A stretch of DNA of 24,382 nucleotides from Fibrobacter sp. (GCA_016295375.1 JAEDLI010000027.1:1-24382); one strand, 5' to 3'. Counted from the first letter of the stretch, positions 1 to 7,932 are shown. Program-made: numbers and translations. The notes: generated by a model from the letters alone, not told the origin.

Positions 1-13
1 CGACTCCCCTCAC

Positions 14-60
14 CTCCAGAAAATAAAAACCCACCTTGTGTGGGTTTTTATTTTCTGGAG
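14..60. terminator. Bidirectional rho-independent terminator
   Basis: A perfect inverted repeat has 21-bp arms (14-34 and 40-60) around the 5-nt loop CTTGT. The GC core CCCAC/GTGGG is flanked by A-rich and T-rich tracts, so either strand gives a hairpin followed by U-rich RNA. It can end the leftward transcript from the autokinase gene, whose stop lies about 190 bp away, and probably also a rightward gene ending left of the window. Confidence 0.85.
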
Positions 61-120
61 TTTTTACACGACCGGATTGGCCCTATTCTTGCCAAGGCAT
101 TCTGGTTGGCCACTCCTCTC

Positions 121-154
121 GCCAACACCACTGATTAATATCAGTGGTGTTGGC
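121..154. repeat. Perfect 14-bp inverted repeat
   Basis: Arms 121-134 and 141-154 are perfect complements (GCCAACACCACTGA and its reverse complement) around the AT-only loop TTAATA. It lies between the autokinase stop and the terminator at 14-60. No T-run follows on either strand, so it is not a standard terminator. It may be an mRNA 3'-end stabilising hairpin or a protein-binding site. The rest of 61-247 shows no convincing gene. Confidence 0.6.
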
Positions 155-247
155 TCACGAAAAAGCAATATCGCTAGCCGCGTGGGTCTTTTTATATGGA
201 GGTGAGATTTTAACGACCGCTCGGACTAGATGCCGAAAAGCACCTTG

Positions 248-2371
248 CTATTTCTTTTTACTGTAATACTTGCCGTAATAATGGCCCGGCTCGTGCTCGC
301 AGTGGTTCATCACAAAGGCACAGGGCTTTTCGCTATAGCGTTTGAGACGACCAACCGCATCCTTGATAGAATCCATGGAATGCTTGCCATAGTGAAGGAC
401 TAACAGGTTGAAATCCACCAATCCGCAAATCAGTTCGGCGTCTGTCACCAGGTCCATAGGCGGAGTATCCACGACAACCACGTCAAAATGCTGCTTGGCC
501 AAATGGAGGAGTTGTTCAAAAGAACCCCCTCTCAGCATGTCCGTAGGTGCAATGGTCGCATTGCCTGCGCCCATAATGAAGAGATTTTCTACCTCGGCAA
601 TAGACACAGCCTCTTGCAAGTTGCACTTGCCACACAGGGCATCGGCAAGACCATATTTCTTGCCGCTGTGATGCACGCCGCGGCGCATATCCGCATCTAT
701 AAGCAAAACCTTCTTGCCCGACATGGCGTAAAGGGTTGCCAGATTGATGCTTACAAACGACTTTCCAACGCCAGGAATCATCCCGGTAACCATCATCACG
801 CGCTTTTCGTCTGACATCGAGAAATCGATTGCCGTCTGTAAAGAACGCATAGCTTCGCAAGCAGGGTTGTCCGGTGCGGTAAGGACCAAAGCCTTGTGCT
901 TTTTGCCCCTAGCCAATAATTTAACACCATCCTTAAATTCAGGAATCTTGGCATAGACGCTCGTGTCTGTTTCTCGTTCAACTTCAAAGGAACTGCGAAC
1001 GCCATTCCTAAGCATACGCAGCAGGAACACCAGCAGCACTCCAAGCATAAAGCTTGCAGCAACGGAACAAACGAGAATGTTGAACTTCTTGGGCTTGCTG
1101 GGTTTCGACTCCACCTGGGCAAAATCGACCACACGCACGTTACCCACCTCACCCGCACGAACCACGCGGAGCTGCTGGATATTGTTCAGCATGGTGGTAT
1201 AAAGGGCGTTGTTTACCTGAACCTCTTCCTGGAGGCGCATCACCTCTTGCTGGGTCAAAGGCATTTTCTCCGCCTTGACCTTGAGTTTAGCCAGTTCTTT
1301 ACGCAGCTTGTCTATTTGCTTGTTCAACGTAAGCACGTTGGGGTGTTCGGCCTTGAACAAGCGGGTCACCCTCTGGCGTTCCTGCTCCATCTGGAGAATC
1401 TGCTTCTGCAAGTCCACCTCTTTTTGCAGGTGTACCTGAGTTTCGCCCGTCATATCCACAGAGCCAATCTTGTAACGATAGTCGGCAAGTACTTTTTCAG
1501 CACTATCCAACTTGGCCTTGACCCCCGGCAGTTGTTCTTCTAAAAACTCTAGAGTCTTTTCAGCCTCGGCACTGCGCATCTCTACATTCTGACGCAGGTA
1601 TGTATTGGCAACACTGTTCAGAATTGCGGCCGCCCTGTCCGGGAAACGGTGAGAATAGGATACCGAAATAATACCCGATTTCTTGCCCTTCTCAGCAACA
1701 TTCAATCCTTTCGCCAAGGACCTTATTGCAGACAAGGCATTTATTTGAGAAAGCACAAACACCTTTCCCTCTTGAGCCCGCAAGAAATTCACACGGATTG
1801 CCAAGGTGTCGTCTGCATAGGGAGCCTTGATCATGTCCCCGACCACTCCTTCTACGAGAGCAGAACCCTCGGGAGTGACCACCACGTAAGAACCGGGGCC
1901 TGTTACCACAGCTTTCCATACACCATCCCTAGCCCTTTCCGGAATATAAAGGTATTCCAAATCCATACGGCCTTCTTGGTGCATCAATCGATCCAGACGG
2001 CCAACAGGGGAAGCCTTGAAACAAAGGTGCTCATCTTCGACGACACTGGAAAGAACCATGCGGCTCTTGATCAGTTCAATTTCGGCATCGGCAGGGCTAG
2101 CCACATCCAAAAGGGCGCCCATCTCGCCCATGGCCTTGCTGGTCTTGTTTCCCTTCACGTCAATCTGCAAAAGGGCATCACTGGTGTACTGAGGACGAAT
2201 CCAGTTTCCCAGCAGGATACCTATCGCGGCACCAACCACCATGAACAGGATCAATACAAATTTCTTTTTCCACAAAATTCCCAGGGCTTCCATCAAGGTG
2301 ATGGTATCCCCGGTCTGTGGGGTTTGGATCTGGGCCAAACTAATTGTTGCTCTCTGTTCGTTTTCAGACAT
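248..2371 (-). CDS. Wzc-like exopolysaccharide tyrosine autokinase (Wzz + BY-kinase)
   Basis: This 707-residue inner-membrane protein fuses a polysaccharide chain-length (Wzz) domain to a cytoplasmic BY-kinase. In this family, cycles of tyrosine autophosphorylation control polymerisation and export of capsule or exopolysaccharide. Visible: TM1 at about 38-57, a periplasmic coiled-coil-rich region (265-370), a GNVR-type motif (410-418) before a Pro-rich stretch and TM2 (432-452), Walker A GMIPGVGKS (530-538), Walker A' LLIDADMRR (556-564), Walker B VVVVDTPP (631-638), and a C-terminal tyrosine cluster HYYGKYYSKKK (697-707), the usual autophosphorylation tail. Length fits Wzc-type fused proteins. 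The ATG start has no clear Shine-Dalgarno. It lies 41 bp after galE on the same strand, so it is probably the last gene of an mscS-galE-kinase unit. It stops at TAG (248-250), where the family normally ends. Confidence 0.93.
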   Translation of the reverse strand: MSENEQRATISLAQIQTPQTGDTITLMEALGILWKKKFVLILFMVVGAAIGILLGNWIRPQYTSDALLQIDVKGNKTSKAMGEMGALLDVASPADAEIELIKSRMVLSSVVEDEHLCFKASPVGRLDRLMHQEGRMDLEYLYIPERARDGVWKAVVTGPGSYVVVTPEGSALVEGVVGDMIKAPYADDTLAIRVNFLRAQEGKVFVLSQINALSAIRSLAKGLNVAEKGKKSGIISVSYSHRFPDRAAAILNSVANTYLRQNVEMRSAEAEKTLEFLEEQLPGVKAKLDSAEKVLADYRYKIGSVDMTGETQVHLQKEVDLQKQILQMEQERQRVTRLFKAEHPNVLTLNKQIDKLRKELAKLKVKAEKMPLTQQEVMRLQEEVQVNNALYTTMLNNIQQLRVVRAGEVGNVRVVDFAQVESKPSKPKKFNILVCSVAASFMLGVLLVFLLRMLRNGVRSSFEVERETDTSVYAKIPEFKDGVKLLARGKKHKALVLTAPDNPACEAMRSLQTAIDFSMSDEKRVMMVTGMIPGVGKSFVSINLATLYAMSGKKVLLIDADMRRGVHHSGKKYGLADALCGKCNLQEAVSIAEVENLFIMGAGNATIAPTDMLRGGSFEQLLHLAKQHFDVVVVDTPPMDLVTDAELICGLVDFNLLVLHYGKHSMDSIKDAVGRLKRYSEKPCAFVMNHCEHEPGHYYGKYYSKKK

Positions 2372-2412
2372 TCAAAAACCGATTTTAAATTTTTACCAAG
2401 TATAGAAAAAAA

Positions 2413-3429
2413 CTAGCCCCGATAACCTTTAGGATTGTTCTTCTGCCAATTCCAGGCGTCGCGGCACATCTCCTCAATGCCAAACTGAGCTTTCCAACCC
2501 AATTCTTTATAGGCTTTTTCGGGGTTGCAATAGCAGGTGGCAATGTCCCCAGCGCGACGGGGTTTAATGCTATAGGGCACCTTGACCCCGTTCACCCGCT
2601 CAAAAGCATTGACCACGTCCAACACGGAATATCCGTGTCCCGTTCCCAAATTATAAATGGCAAGGCCGCACTTGCGTTCAAGAGCCTTTAGGGCGCTCAC
2701 GTGACCTGCAGCAAGATCGCACACGTGAATATAATCGCGAACACCCGTTCCGTCGGGAGTATCGTAATCATTACCGAATACACCCAATTCCTTGCGAATT
2801 CCCACTGCCGTCTGAGAAATATAGGGCATCAGGTTGTTGGGTATCCCGTTAGGATCCTCGCCAATGAGACCACTGGGATGCGCCCCGATAGGGTTGAAGT
2901 AGCGCAGCAGCACCACATTCCATTCGGGGTCGGACTTCTGCAAATCCATCAGCACCTGTTCCAGCATGGACTTGGTCTGACCGTAAGGGTTGGTGATAGC
3001 GCCCTTGGGGCAGTTCTCAGTAATGGGGATTTCTGCCGGATTGCCATAGACCGTAGCCGAAGAAGAAAAGATAATGTTCTTGACTCCGTTATTACGCATT
3101 GCATTGAGCAACACGAACGTGGCGTTCATATTGTTCTCGTAGTACTCCAGAGGCTTCTCCACAGACTCCCCAACGGCCTTGAGTCCGGCAAAATGAATGC
3201 AGGCGTCAAATTTATTCTGTTTGAACAAGGAATCCATGGCAACAGCATCGCGGACGTCCGCCCTCACAAAGGGCACGTCTTTACCAATAATCTTTGAAAC
3301 CCTGCGGAGAGATTCTTCGCAAGAATTGACAAGGTTATCTACCGCAACCACGGAATGCCCCGCCTTGTCCAGTTCAACAATCGTATGACTCGCGATATAA
3401 CCCGCACCACCAAGGACAGCAATATTCAT
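2413..3429 (-). CDS. galE: UDP-glucose 4-epimerase
   Basis: GalE interconverts UDP-glucose and UDP-galactose with bound NAD, supplying galactosyl precursors for surface polysaccharide; this fits the adjacent export autokinase. The N-terminal Rossmann motif reads GGAGYIASH, with Ala where Gly is commoner. The catalytic SSSAT and YGQTK (YxxxK) motifs sit at the spacing known from E. coli GalE (Ser124, Tyr149, Lys153). Total length is about 338 residues, matching the family. I chose the ATG at 3429 because it gives the typical start MNIAVLGG and has AGGG 7 nt upstream. An in-frame TTG two codons upstream (3435) is possible. The gap to the upstream mscS stop is about 9 nt, implying one transcript. 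It stops at TAG (2413-2415) at the normal family length. Confidence 0.95.
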   Translation of the reverse strand: MNIAVLGGAGYIASHTIVELDKAGHSVVAVDNLVNSCEESLRRVSKIIGKDVPFVRADVRDAVAMDSLFKQNKFDACIHFAGLKAVGESVEKPLEYYENNMNATFVLLNAMRNNGVKNIIFSSSATVYGNPAEIPITENCPKGAITNPYGQTKSMLEQVLMDLQKSDPEWNVVLLRYFNPIGAHPSGLIGEDPNGIPNNLMPYISQTAVGIRKELGVFGNDYDTPDGTGVRDYIHVCDLAAGHVSALKALERKCGLAIYNLGTGHGYSVLDVVNAFERVNGVKVPYSIKPRRAGDIATCYCNPEKAYKELGWKAQFGIEEMCRDAWNWQKNNPKGYRG

Positions 3430-3438
3430 TTTCAAGCC

Positions 3439-4290
3439 CTATTCCTTTTGATCTAAATCTGAATTAACTGGCACTGGATTCTGCAAGTGCACAGTTTGCT
3501 GGGGAAACGGAATCGAGATGCCAGCAGCCCCAAAGCGTTGTTTTACCTCGTCCGTACACATCCACAACAAGTCGAAGTAATCTGAATTTTTTACCCATGC
3601 CCGAAAAGACACCTTTACAGAGCTATCCGAAAGAGCCGCCACAAAAAACTGTGGAGCAGGGTCTTTCAGAAAACGTTTATCGCACTCGACCATATCCCGC
3701 AAAACATTCAGAGCGACATCAGTAGAATCTTCATAGCCGATTCCCACCGAAATTTCAAGGCGCCTTGTCGCATTCTTACTGAAATTTACAATGGGATTTC
3801 CCCACAAGGAACTATTGGGAGAAGAAATATACAAGCCATCCAAGGAGACCAAAGTTGTAGTGAACAACCCGATACCCTTTATGCGACCCTTCACCTGGCC
3901 ACACTCTATGTAATCCCCAGCTTTGAAAGGACGAAGGAACATTAGCAGAAGTCCAGACGCTATATTGGACAGGGTATCTTTTAAAGCCAAGCCAATGGCC
4001 AGGCTAGCCGCTCCTACCATGGCCACCAAGCCGGCGGTATTTACGCCAGCAATATGAAGGACCAACAAAAGAGTCACTACATAGATAGCGTAAGAAAAAA
4101 GAGAATAGACAAGCGGCCTGGCCGAGGCATCCAACCCCCTAATTTCAGCTTTTGCAAGAATATACTTGAGAAAAATGAGTAAGACCTTAGCCAACCCAAG
4201 CACAACCAGAGCTAGTACCAGTCGCTGCACCCGAGAGTGCTGGAGCAAGGAATTCATTCCCTCTCGAAAAAAATCCAAATTATATCCCAT
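3439..4290 (-). CDS. MscS-family small-conductance mechanosensitive channel
   Basis: This 283-residue inner-membrane channel is close to E. coli MscS in length. Members open under membrane tension during hypo-osmotic shock. Two helices lie at about 23-45 and 61-83, followed by the Gly/Ala-rich pore helix TM3 (GAASLAIGLALKD), the LRPFKAGDYIE segment and the beta domain with the conserved PNSSLWGNPIVNFS stretch. It is the first of three close leftward genes (mscS, galE, autokinase). Its ATG is only about 27 nt beyond a terminator hairpin (4317-4343), so its promoter either overlaps that hairpin or it depends on read-through. No Shine-Dalgarno is evident. It stops at TAG (3439-3441). Confidence 0.92.
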   Translation of the reverse strand: MGYNLDFFREGMNSLLQHSRVQRLVLALVVLGLAKVLLIFLKYILAKAEIRGLDASARPLVYSLFSYAIYVVTLLLVLHIAGVNTAGLVAMVGAASLAIGLALKDTLSNIASGLLLMFLRPFKAGDYIECGQVKGRIKGIGLFTTTLVSLDGLYISSPNSSLWGNPIVNFSKNATRRLEISVGIGYEDSTDVALNVLRDMVECDKRFLKDPAPQFFVAALSDSSVKVSFRAWVKNSDYFDLLWMCTDEVKQRFGAAGISIPFPQQTVHLQNPVPVNSDLDQKE

Positions 4291-4296
4291 GATGAG

Positions 4297-5649
4297 TCAA
4301 AATATAAAAAAACCGTAAAGGGAATCTGCTTTAGATTCCCTTTTAACCAGATTACAGGTTGCTTTCAAAAAACTGTGGTCTATTCTATCGCATTGTTTTT
4401 TTTTCACAATTTGCACAGCCGACCCAACACGCACAAGATAAGCTCCGGCATGATTTATTTTAATTTCAAGGCCCCCTGTTCTAGGTACGATTCCTGAACG
4501 AATCACCCTGCCCTGCATGTCCATGATGGCGAAGGACTGCCCCGGCACGGCACCTTCGAGCCAAATGGACTTGCCTGCGGCATAGGCCCTGAACAGAGGA
4601 ACTTTTGCCACAATAGAGGGATTAGATTTCGGAGACAACGATGACGGGCCGCCTTGATTGGGAACAGCCACCTCGATGTAGTCAATGTCCTCATGCCCCC
4701 AGTTCTTGATGATAGCGAAGGTATTGGCCCCCGCCTTCAGCGATACCTGAACCGGCATATCCTCAAAGGCCGCGGCAGCCCCGCCCAAGTTTCCTTCAAG
4801 GGTCACCGGAAATTCCTGAGATTTCACCTTGGTTCCGTTTACGTAGATATCCTGAGTCTTGGCGTTTGAAGCCGTGTTGCTGAAACGGATTGTGACTGTG
4901 TATGTACCAGCAGTAGGTACATTGATGTTGAAGGTGATGTTACCCGTCGTTTCGGTGCGCATATATTTACCGCCCGATGCAGCCTGATTTGTCTTTTCAG
5001 TACACCCGGTGCAAGTCTCATCTTCCGCCTCGTAACGCACGGTTTCATAGGAGGTATTTCCCGAAGAGGAAATGACCGAAGAAGAACTGGACGGATTAAC
5101 CGACGCGCTGGACGGCGGCGTAAAGCTTGACGAATACGCGATGCTGGACTCCGGAATCTTGAAAAGTTCCGGACATTTATCGTGGTTCTTGCTTTCTACG
5201 CAGTCGTTCTTGTCGGTGCCGCTGTTGTCGCACCAGCCGTTCTGTGCGTAATTGTCGACGCTGACCACATAGCCAACAGCCGTCTCATACTTTCCTATGT
5301 TGCTCCCAGGCCTGTCAGCTTTATTTGACGGCATTACCACCTCTTCCACAAAGTAGCGGAAATGGGAATTGCAATAGGGCAATCCCGATTTCTTGGAATT
5401 GTAGAAGTAATTACCCGTAACGCTCCAGGAAGCGCCCTTCATGTCGATGTTGGCGTCGTCATAATCCACCTGGCCATCGTAATTGGTGCTATCCGCAATA
5501 AACATATTGCCTTCGATAACACCCCTGATCGTTCCTTCCTTCACATCGATGTTTTCTGCCGTTGTGGCCTTGATGATGTTGCAAGTGATTTTCGTATCGT
5601 TTACGCGCCAGTCGTAGCCGCTGTAGCGGTGCTTCGCATCACCCCGCAA
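4297..5649 (-). CDS. C-terminal open part: beta-helix end, Ser linker, CBM, sorting domain
   Basis: This is the longest uninterrupted piece of the disrupted gene above; the TTG at 5649 is an internal Leu codon, not a real start. In order it holds the end of the beta-helix (about 5649-5180), a Ser/Pro-rich linker (about 5170-5050), a CBM35/CBM6-like beta-sandwich starting YEAEDETC and ending IDYIEV (about 5040-4670), and an 80-residue C-terminal module with AIMDMQGRVI and GAYLVRVG. The last resembles type IX secretion sorting domains, which would place the protein at the cell surface or outside. CBM35/CBM6 modules bind plant polysaccharides. The final residues after IVKKK look unnatural and run into a terminator, so the proper stop was probably near 4380-4387. 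Confidence 0.7.
   Translation of the reverse strand: MRGDAKHRYSGYDWRVNDTKITCNIIKATTAENIDVKEGTIRGVIEGNMFIADSTNYDGQVDYDDANIDMKGASWSVTGNYFYNSKKSGLPYCNSHFRYFVEEVVMPSNKADRPGSNIGKYETAVGYVVSVDNYAQNGWCDNSGTDKNDCVESKNHDKCPELFKIPESSIAYSSSFTPPSSASVNPSSSSSVISSSGNTSYETVRYEAEDETCTGCTEKTNQAASGGKYMRTETTGNITFNINVPTAGTYTVTIRFSNTASNAKTQDIYVNGTKVKSQEFPVTLEGNLGGAAAAFEDMPVQVSLKAGANTFAIIKNWGHEDIDYIEVAVPNQGGPSSLSPKSNPSIVAKVPLFRAYAAGKSIWLEGAVPGQSFAIMDMQGRVIRSGIVPRTGGLEIKINHAGAYLVRVGSAVQIVKKKQCDRIDHSFLKATCNLVKRESKADSLYGFFIF
4317..4343 (-). terminator. Rho-independent terminator of the beta-helix gene
   Basis: Inverted repeat with 11-bp arms, 4317-4327 and 4333-4343 (AAAGGGAATCT and complement), and a 5-nt loop. In the leftward transcript it is followed by ACGGTTTTTTTA. 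It falls inside the extended reading frame of the upstream gene, which suggests that the true stop lies right of 4345. Confidence 0.75.
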
Positions 5650-6299
5650 GGCCGTTTCTCCCCAAAAGCCATTGGTTTTGTCGGACTGTTGCGAAGAAGC
5701 CCAACTCTTAAAGTACGTACCAACGTAAATGCCTTCGCCATATTGGGCTTTTCGTAACCCGAACCATGGATAAAGTTGCGGCTCAAGGTCACCTGCTGGC
5801 TGGAATCGCGAACATGGACCAGTTCCGTTCCCGTGTGGTACACCTCGCAGTCTTCTATCAGGGCACCGACAGAATTATCGAGCACCACGCCCTTACTGAA
5901 GGTATGAATTTTCAGGTTTTCAAGAACAACATAATTCCCCGTTACGTGAATACCGTAGTTGCTGTTGACCGCAGTACCCTAAATCTCAGGAGGATTTGCA
6001 GGGTCTGAACCTGCGAGAACTATGGGATTGCTCTTTGTGCCGTCGGCACCAAGCCAGATGCGGCCACAATCGCGGCCAGTCTCGTTCACGAACTTGTCGT
6101 TTTGGCAATTGGATGAGGGCAGTTCATACTTGCCCGGGGGCTACCCAGATGGTATCCCCCGCCTTGGCATTCAAAGTAGCCGAAGTCAATTCGGTGGTAG
6201 TAGAAACATTGACTTGTTTGGCGAAGGCAACCGACATGGAACTGGCGGCCACCATGCACAACACCACAAAACTTCTTCCTTGAAGAAGACTCATAGACA

Positions 6300-6305
6300 C
6301 CTTCC
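6300..6305 (-). promoter_or_regulatory. Ribosome-binding site of the beta-helix gene
   Basis: GGAAGG on the minus strand lies 5 nt before the ATG at 6294. It selects that start, which yields a good signal peptide, over the TTG at 6307 in another frame. Confidence 0.6.
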
Positions 6306-6448
6306 AAATGCCCCCCTTCAGTAATATATTCTTTTATAACGGGAAAACACGTTTAATTACAAAAAAATGTAAAATTCCCCTTTTTCAACGGACTTTCACA
6401 ACCCATTTCAGCCCGCAAAACGCCCAATTTTCTAAATTTTCGCCCACT
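6306..6448. other. Divergent intergenic region between beta-helix gene and hisS
   Basis: AT-rich stretch between two divergent starts that must hold both promoters. I see AT-rich boxes such as TATAAC and TAAAAT but no -35/-10 pair at good spacing, and a small ATTACA/TGTAA-type inverted repeat around 6356-6372. No T-box or riboswitch is recognisable. Confidence 0.35.
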
Positions 6449-7750
6449 ATGAGCATTTGTATCCCTCAGTTGCCCAAGGGCACCCGCGATTTTTACCCGG
6501 AAGCGCAGCGCATCCAGAACTACATCTTTGACACTTGGCGGAGCACCGCCGAAAGTTTCGCCTACGAAGAATACGAAGGCCCCATGTTCGAGCATCTGGA
6601 GCTTTATACGGGCAAGTCCGGCGAAGAAATCGTGAGCCAGCTCTACAACTTCAAGGACAAGGGCGACCGCGAAATCGCGCTCCGCCCCGAAATGACCCCG
6701 ACCCTTGCCCGCCTGGTCATCCAGAAGGCCAGGGAACTGAAGAAGCCCTTCAAGTGGTTCTCTATGCCGCGACTTTTCCGCTACGAAAAGGCACAGAAGG
6801 GCCGTCTCCGCGAGTTTTTCCAGCTGAACATGGACATTATCGGCACTGAAAGCATCTACGCCGAAGCCGACCTGATGGCCGCCATTGCCACCATGCTCCG
6901 CAAGTTCGGCCTAAAGGACAGTGAATTTGCCATCGGTGTTTCCAGCCGCAAGCTCTTGGCCACCTACCTGGAAGAAATCGGTGCGCCGAACCCGGCCCTT
7001 GTTTACCCGGTGCTGGACCGCCGTCTGAAAATCGGGCCCGAGGCGTTTGCCAAGGCTCTCACCGAAGCAGGCCTCTCCGAAACGCAGATCAAGCAGCTGG
7101 ACGACTTCATGAACTGCAAAAGCCTCGAAGAAGTCCGCAACGCCGTTAAAAGCGAAAACGCGGCCGCCGCACTCAAAGAAATCGAAGATTTGTTTGAGAC
7201 GCTCGCTGCCGCGGGCTACGGCGATTGCGTGAACCTGGACCTGAGTATTGTCCGCGGTCTCGCCTACTACACCGGCATCGTGTTCGAAGTCTTCGACAAG
7301 GGCAAATCCATGCGCGCAATCGCCGGCGGCGGCCGCTACGACAGCCTTACCGAAAAGCTGGGCGGCGAACGGATTCCTGGCGTGGGCTTTGGCATGGGTG
7401 ACGTGGTGCTGGCAGACCTTTTGGCCGAACACAAGCTGCTCCCCAGCCCCAAACAGAGCGTGGACTTTTACATCGCAAGCTTCACGAACGACATGAAGAA
7501 GGTCTTCGAGACCGCCCAGATGTTCCGTGCAGGCGGAAAGGTCGTGTCACACCCTCTCGCTCCCATGAAGATGGGCAAGCAGCTGGACCAGGCCAACTAC
7601 CAGGGAGCCACAATCGTCGTCTATGTGGATGGATCCAAGGCAGGGGCCGGCGAGTTCGAATACAAGGACATGCGCACCGGCGAAATGTTCGTAGGTAACG
7701 CAGACGCCATCGTTGAACGCTTAAAAACCGAGGTGAAAAAAGCAGAATAA
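6449..7750 (+). CDS. hisS: Histidyl-tRNA synthetase
   Basis: This class II aminoacyl-tRNA synthetase charges tRNA-His in the cytoplasm. The 433-residue product starts MSICIPQLPKGTRDF, typical of HisRS. The motif 2 region RYEKAQKGRLREF lies at 111-123. The histidine-specific signatures follow: VRGLAYYTG (268-276, with Ala where the family usually has Asp) and AGGGRYDSL (292-300) leading into the Gly-rich motif 3. A C-terminal anticodon-binding domain follows. An in-frame ATG at 6308 would add 47 residues of unconserved, Phe-rich sequence translated from the AT-rich promoter region, so I reject it. No clear Shine-Dalgarno precedes 6449. The gene is intact and ends with TAA. The next gene begins about 190 bp downstream after a repeat-filled spacer. 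Confidence 0.96.
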   Translation: MSICIPQLPKGTRDFYPEAQRIQNYIFDTWRSTAESFAYEEYEGPMFEHLELYTGKSGEEIVSQLYNFKDKGDREIALRPEMTPTLARLVIQKARELKKPFKWFSMPRLFRYEKAQKGRLREFFQLNMDIIGTESIYAEADLMAAIATMLRKFGLKDSEFAIGVSSRKLLATYLEEIGAPNPALVYPVLDRRLKIGPEAFAKALTEAGLSETQIKQLDDFMNCKSLEEVRNAVKSENAAAALKEIEDLFETLAAAGYGDCVNLDLSIVRGLAYYTGIVFEVFDKGKSMRAIAGGGRYDSLTEKLGGERIPGVGFGMGDVVLADLLAEHKLLPSPKQSVDFYIASFTNDMKKVFETAQMFRAGGKVVSHPLAPMKMGKQLDQANYQGATIVVYVDGSKAGAGEFEYKDMRTGEMFVGNADAIVERLKTEVKKAE

Positions 7751-7790
7751 GCCAGGGCGTTGCGGGGCTGGCGTCTGAAGCCCCGCTAGA

Positions 7791-7869
7791 GGGGGTCGCG
7801 GATGACTCATGGAGATTCCCGGTCAAGCCGGGAATGACATGGGGCAGAAGCGAGGGGGAACCCTCCCCC
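7791..7869 (+). repeat. Dispersed GC-rich intergenic repeat, copy A
   Basis: The spacer after hisS contains GGGGT-C-GCGGATGAC (7792-7806) and AGCGAGGGGGAA..CTCCCCC (7849-7869). The same two blocks occur in the same relative order in inverted orientation at 9551-9589 inside the next gene. Copy A carries an extra palindromic insert between the blocks. This suggests a dispersed repeat family. Confidence 0.55.
7815..7835. repeat. REP-like palindrome (ATTCCCGG-CCGGGAAT)
   Basis: Arms 7815-7822 and 7828-7835 are perfect 8-bp complements around TCAAG, followed by GAC. Read leftward it encodes the phrase HVIPGLTGNL. This matches the widespread class of short intergenic elements recognised by VIPGLTGN- or VIPAQAG-like false peptides in many bacterial genomes. 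Confidence 0.6.
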
Positions 7870-7876
7870 ACCCCGA

Positions 7877-7932
7877 CATCCTAAATCCTATCCCCTAGAT
7901 CCTAGCCCCTAGCCTCAAAATCCTATCCACTA
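7877..7932 (+). repeat. Heptad array 1: eight degenerate 7-bp units
   Basis: Eight consecutive 7-mers in strict register: CATCCTA, AATCCTA, TCCCCTA, GATCCTA, GCCCCTA, GCCTCAA, AATCCTA, TCCACTA. Six or more follow the consensus NNYCCTA. The array ends 4 nt before the ATG at 7937 and occupies the place of the missing Shine-Dalgarno. Confidence 0.8.

Larger units (their letters stand above)
4297..6294 (-). pseudogene. Secreted beta-helix/CBM protein, disrupted
   Basis: Reassembled, this is a secreted protein of about 640 residues. The ATG at 6294 has GGAAGG 5 nt upstream and opens a signal peptide (residues 1-25, ending SVAFA). Next comes a parallel beta-helix domain with asparagine-rich turns, of the pectate-lyase-like type. 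Lesions: a one-base excess at the C/G run 6133-6140, after which the original frame hits TGA; an in-frame TAG at 5979-5981 (between PPEI and GTAVNSNYG); and a one-base deficit at GGG 5745-5747, which restores the frame. Protein-like sequence continues across every lesion. A fourth anomaly is the A9 tract at 4396-4404, where the frame overruns a terminator. Two single-base changes in homopolymers suggest either recent decay or assembly error. Substrate cannot be told from sequence. The gene is divergent from hisS. Confidence 0.75.

Noticed and set aside
408..2416. Rightward ORFs opposite the autokinase gene, including a 255-codon one at 1649-2416
   Set aside because: They are antisense shadows: no domain character, no ribosome-binding site, and the minus-strand frame has full family motifs.
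3430..3435. TTG start for galE at 3435
   Set aside because: ATG 3429 gives the typical GalE N-terminus and better spacing to AGGG; TTG is kept only as an alternative.
5740..6141. Programmed ribosomal frameshifting in the beta-helix gene
   Set aside because: No slippery heptamer with a following structure was seen, and two opposite shifts plus a TAG fit decay or error better.
6308..6448. 47-residue N-terminal extension of HisRS from ATG 6308
   Set aside because: It translates AT-rich promoter DNA into unconserved sequence, and HisRS proteins normally begin at the MSICIPQLPKGTRDF region.
7482..7871. Minus-strand 129-codon ORF across the hisS end and the repeat spacer
   Set aside because: Its HVIPGLTGNLHES phrase is the known signature of translated intergenic palindromes, not a gene.
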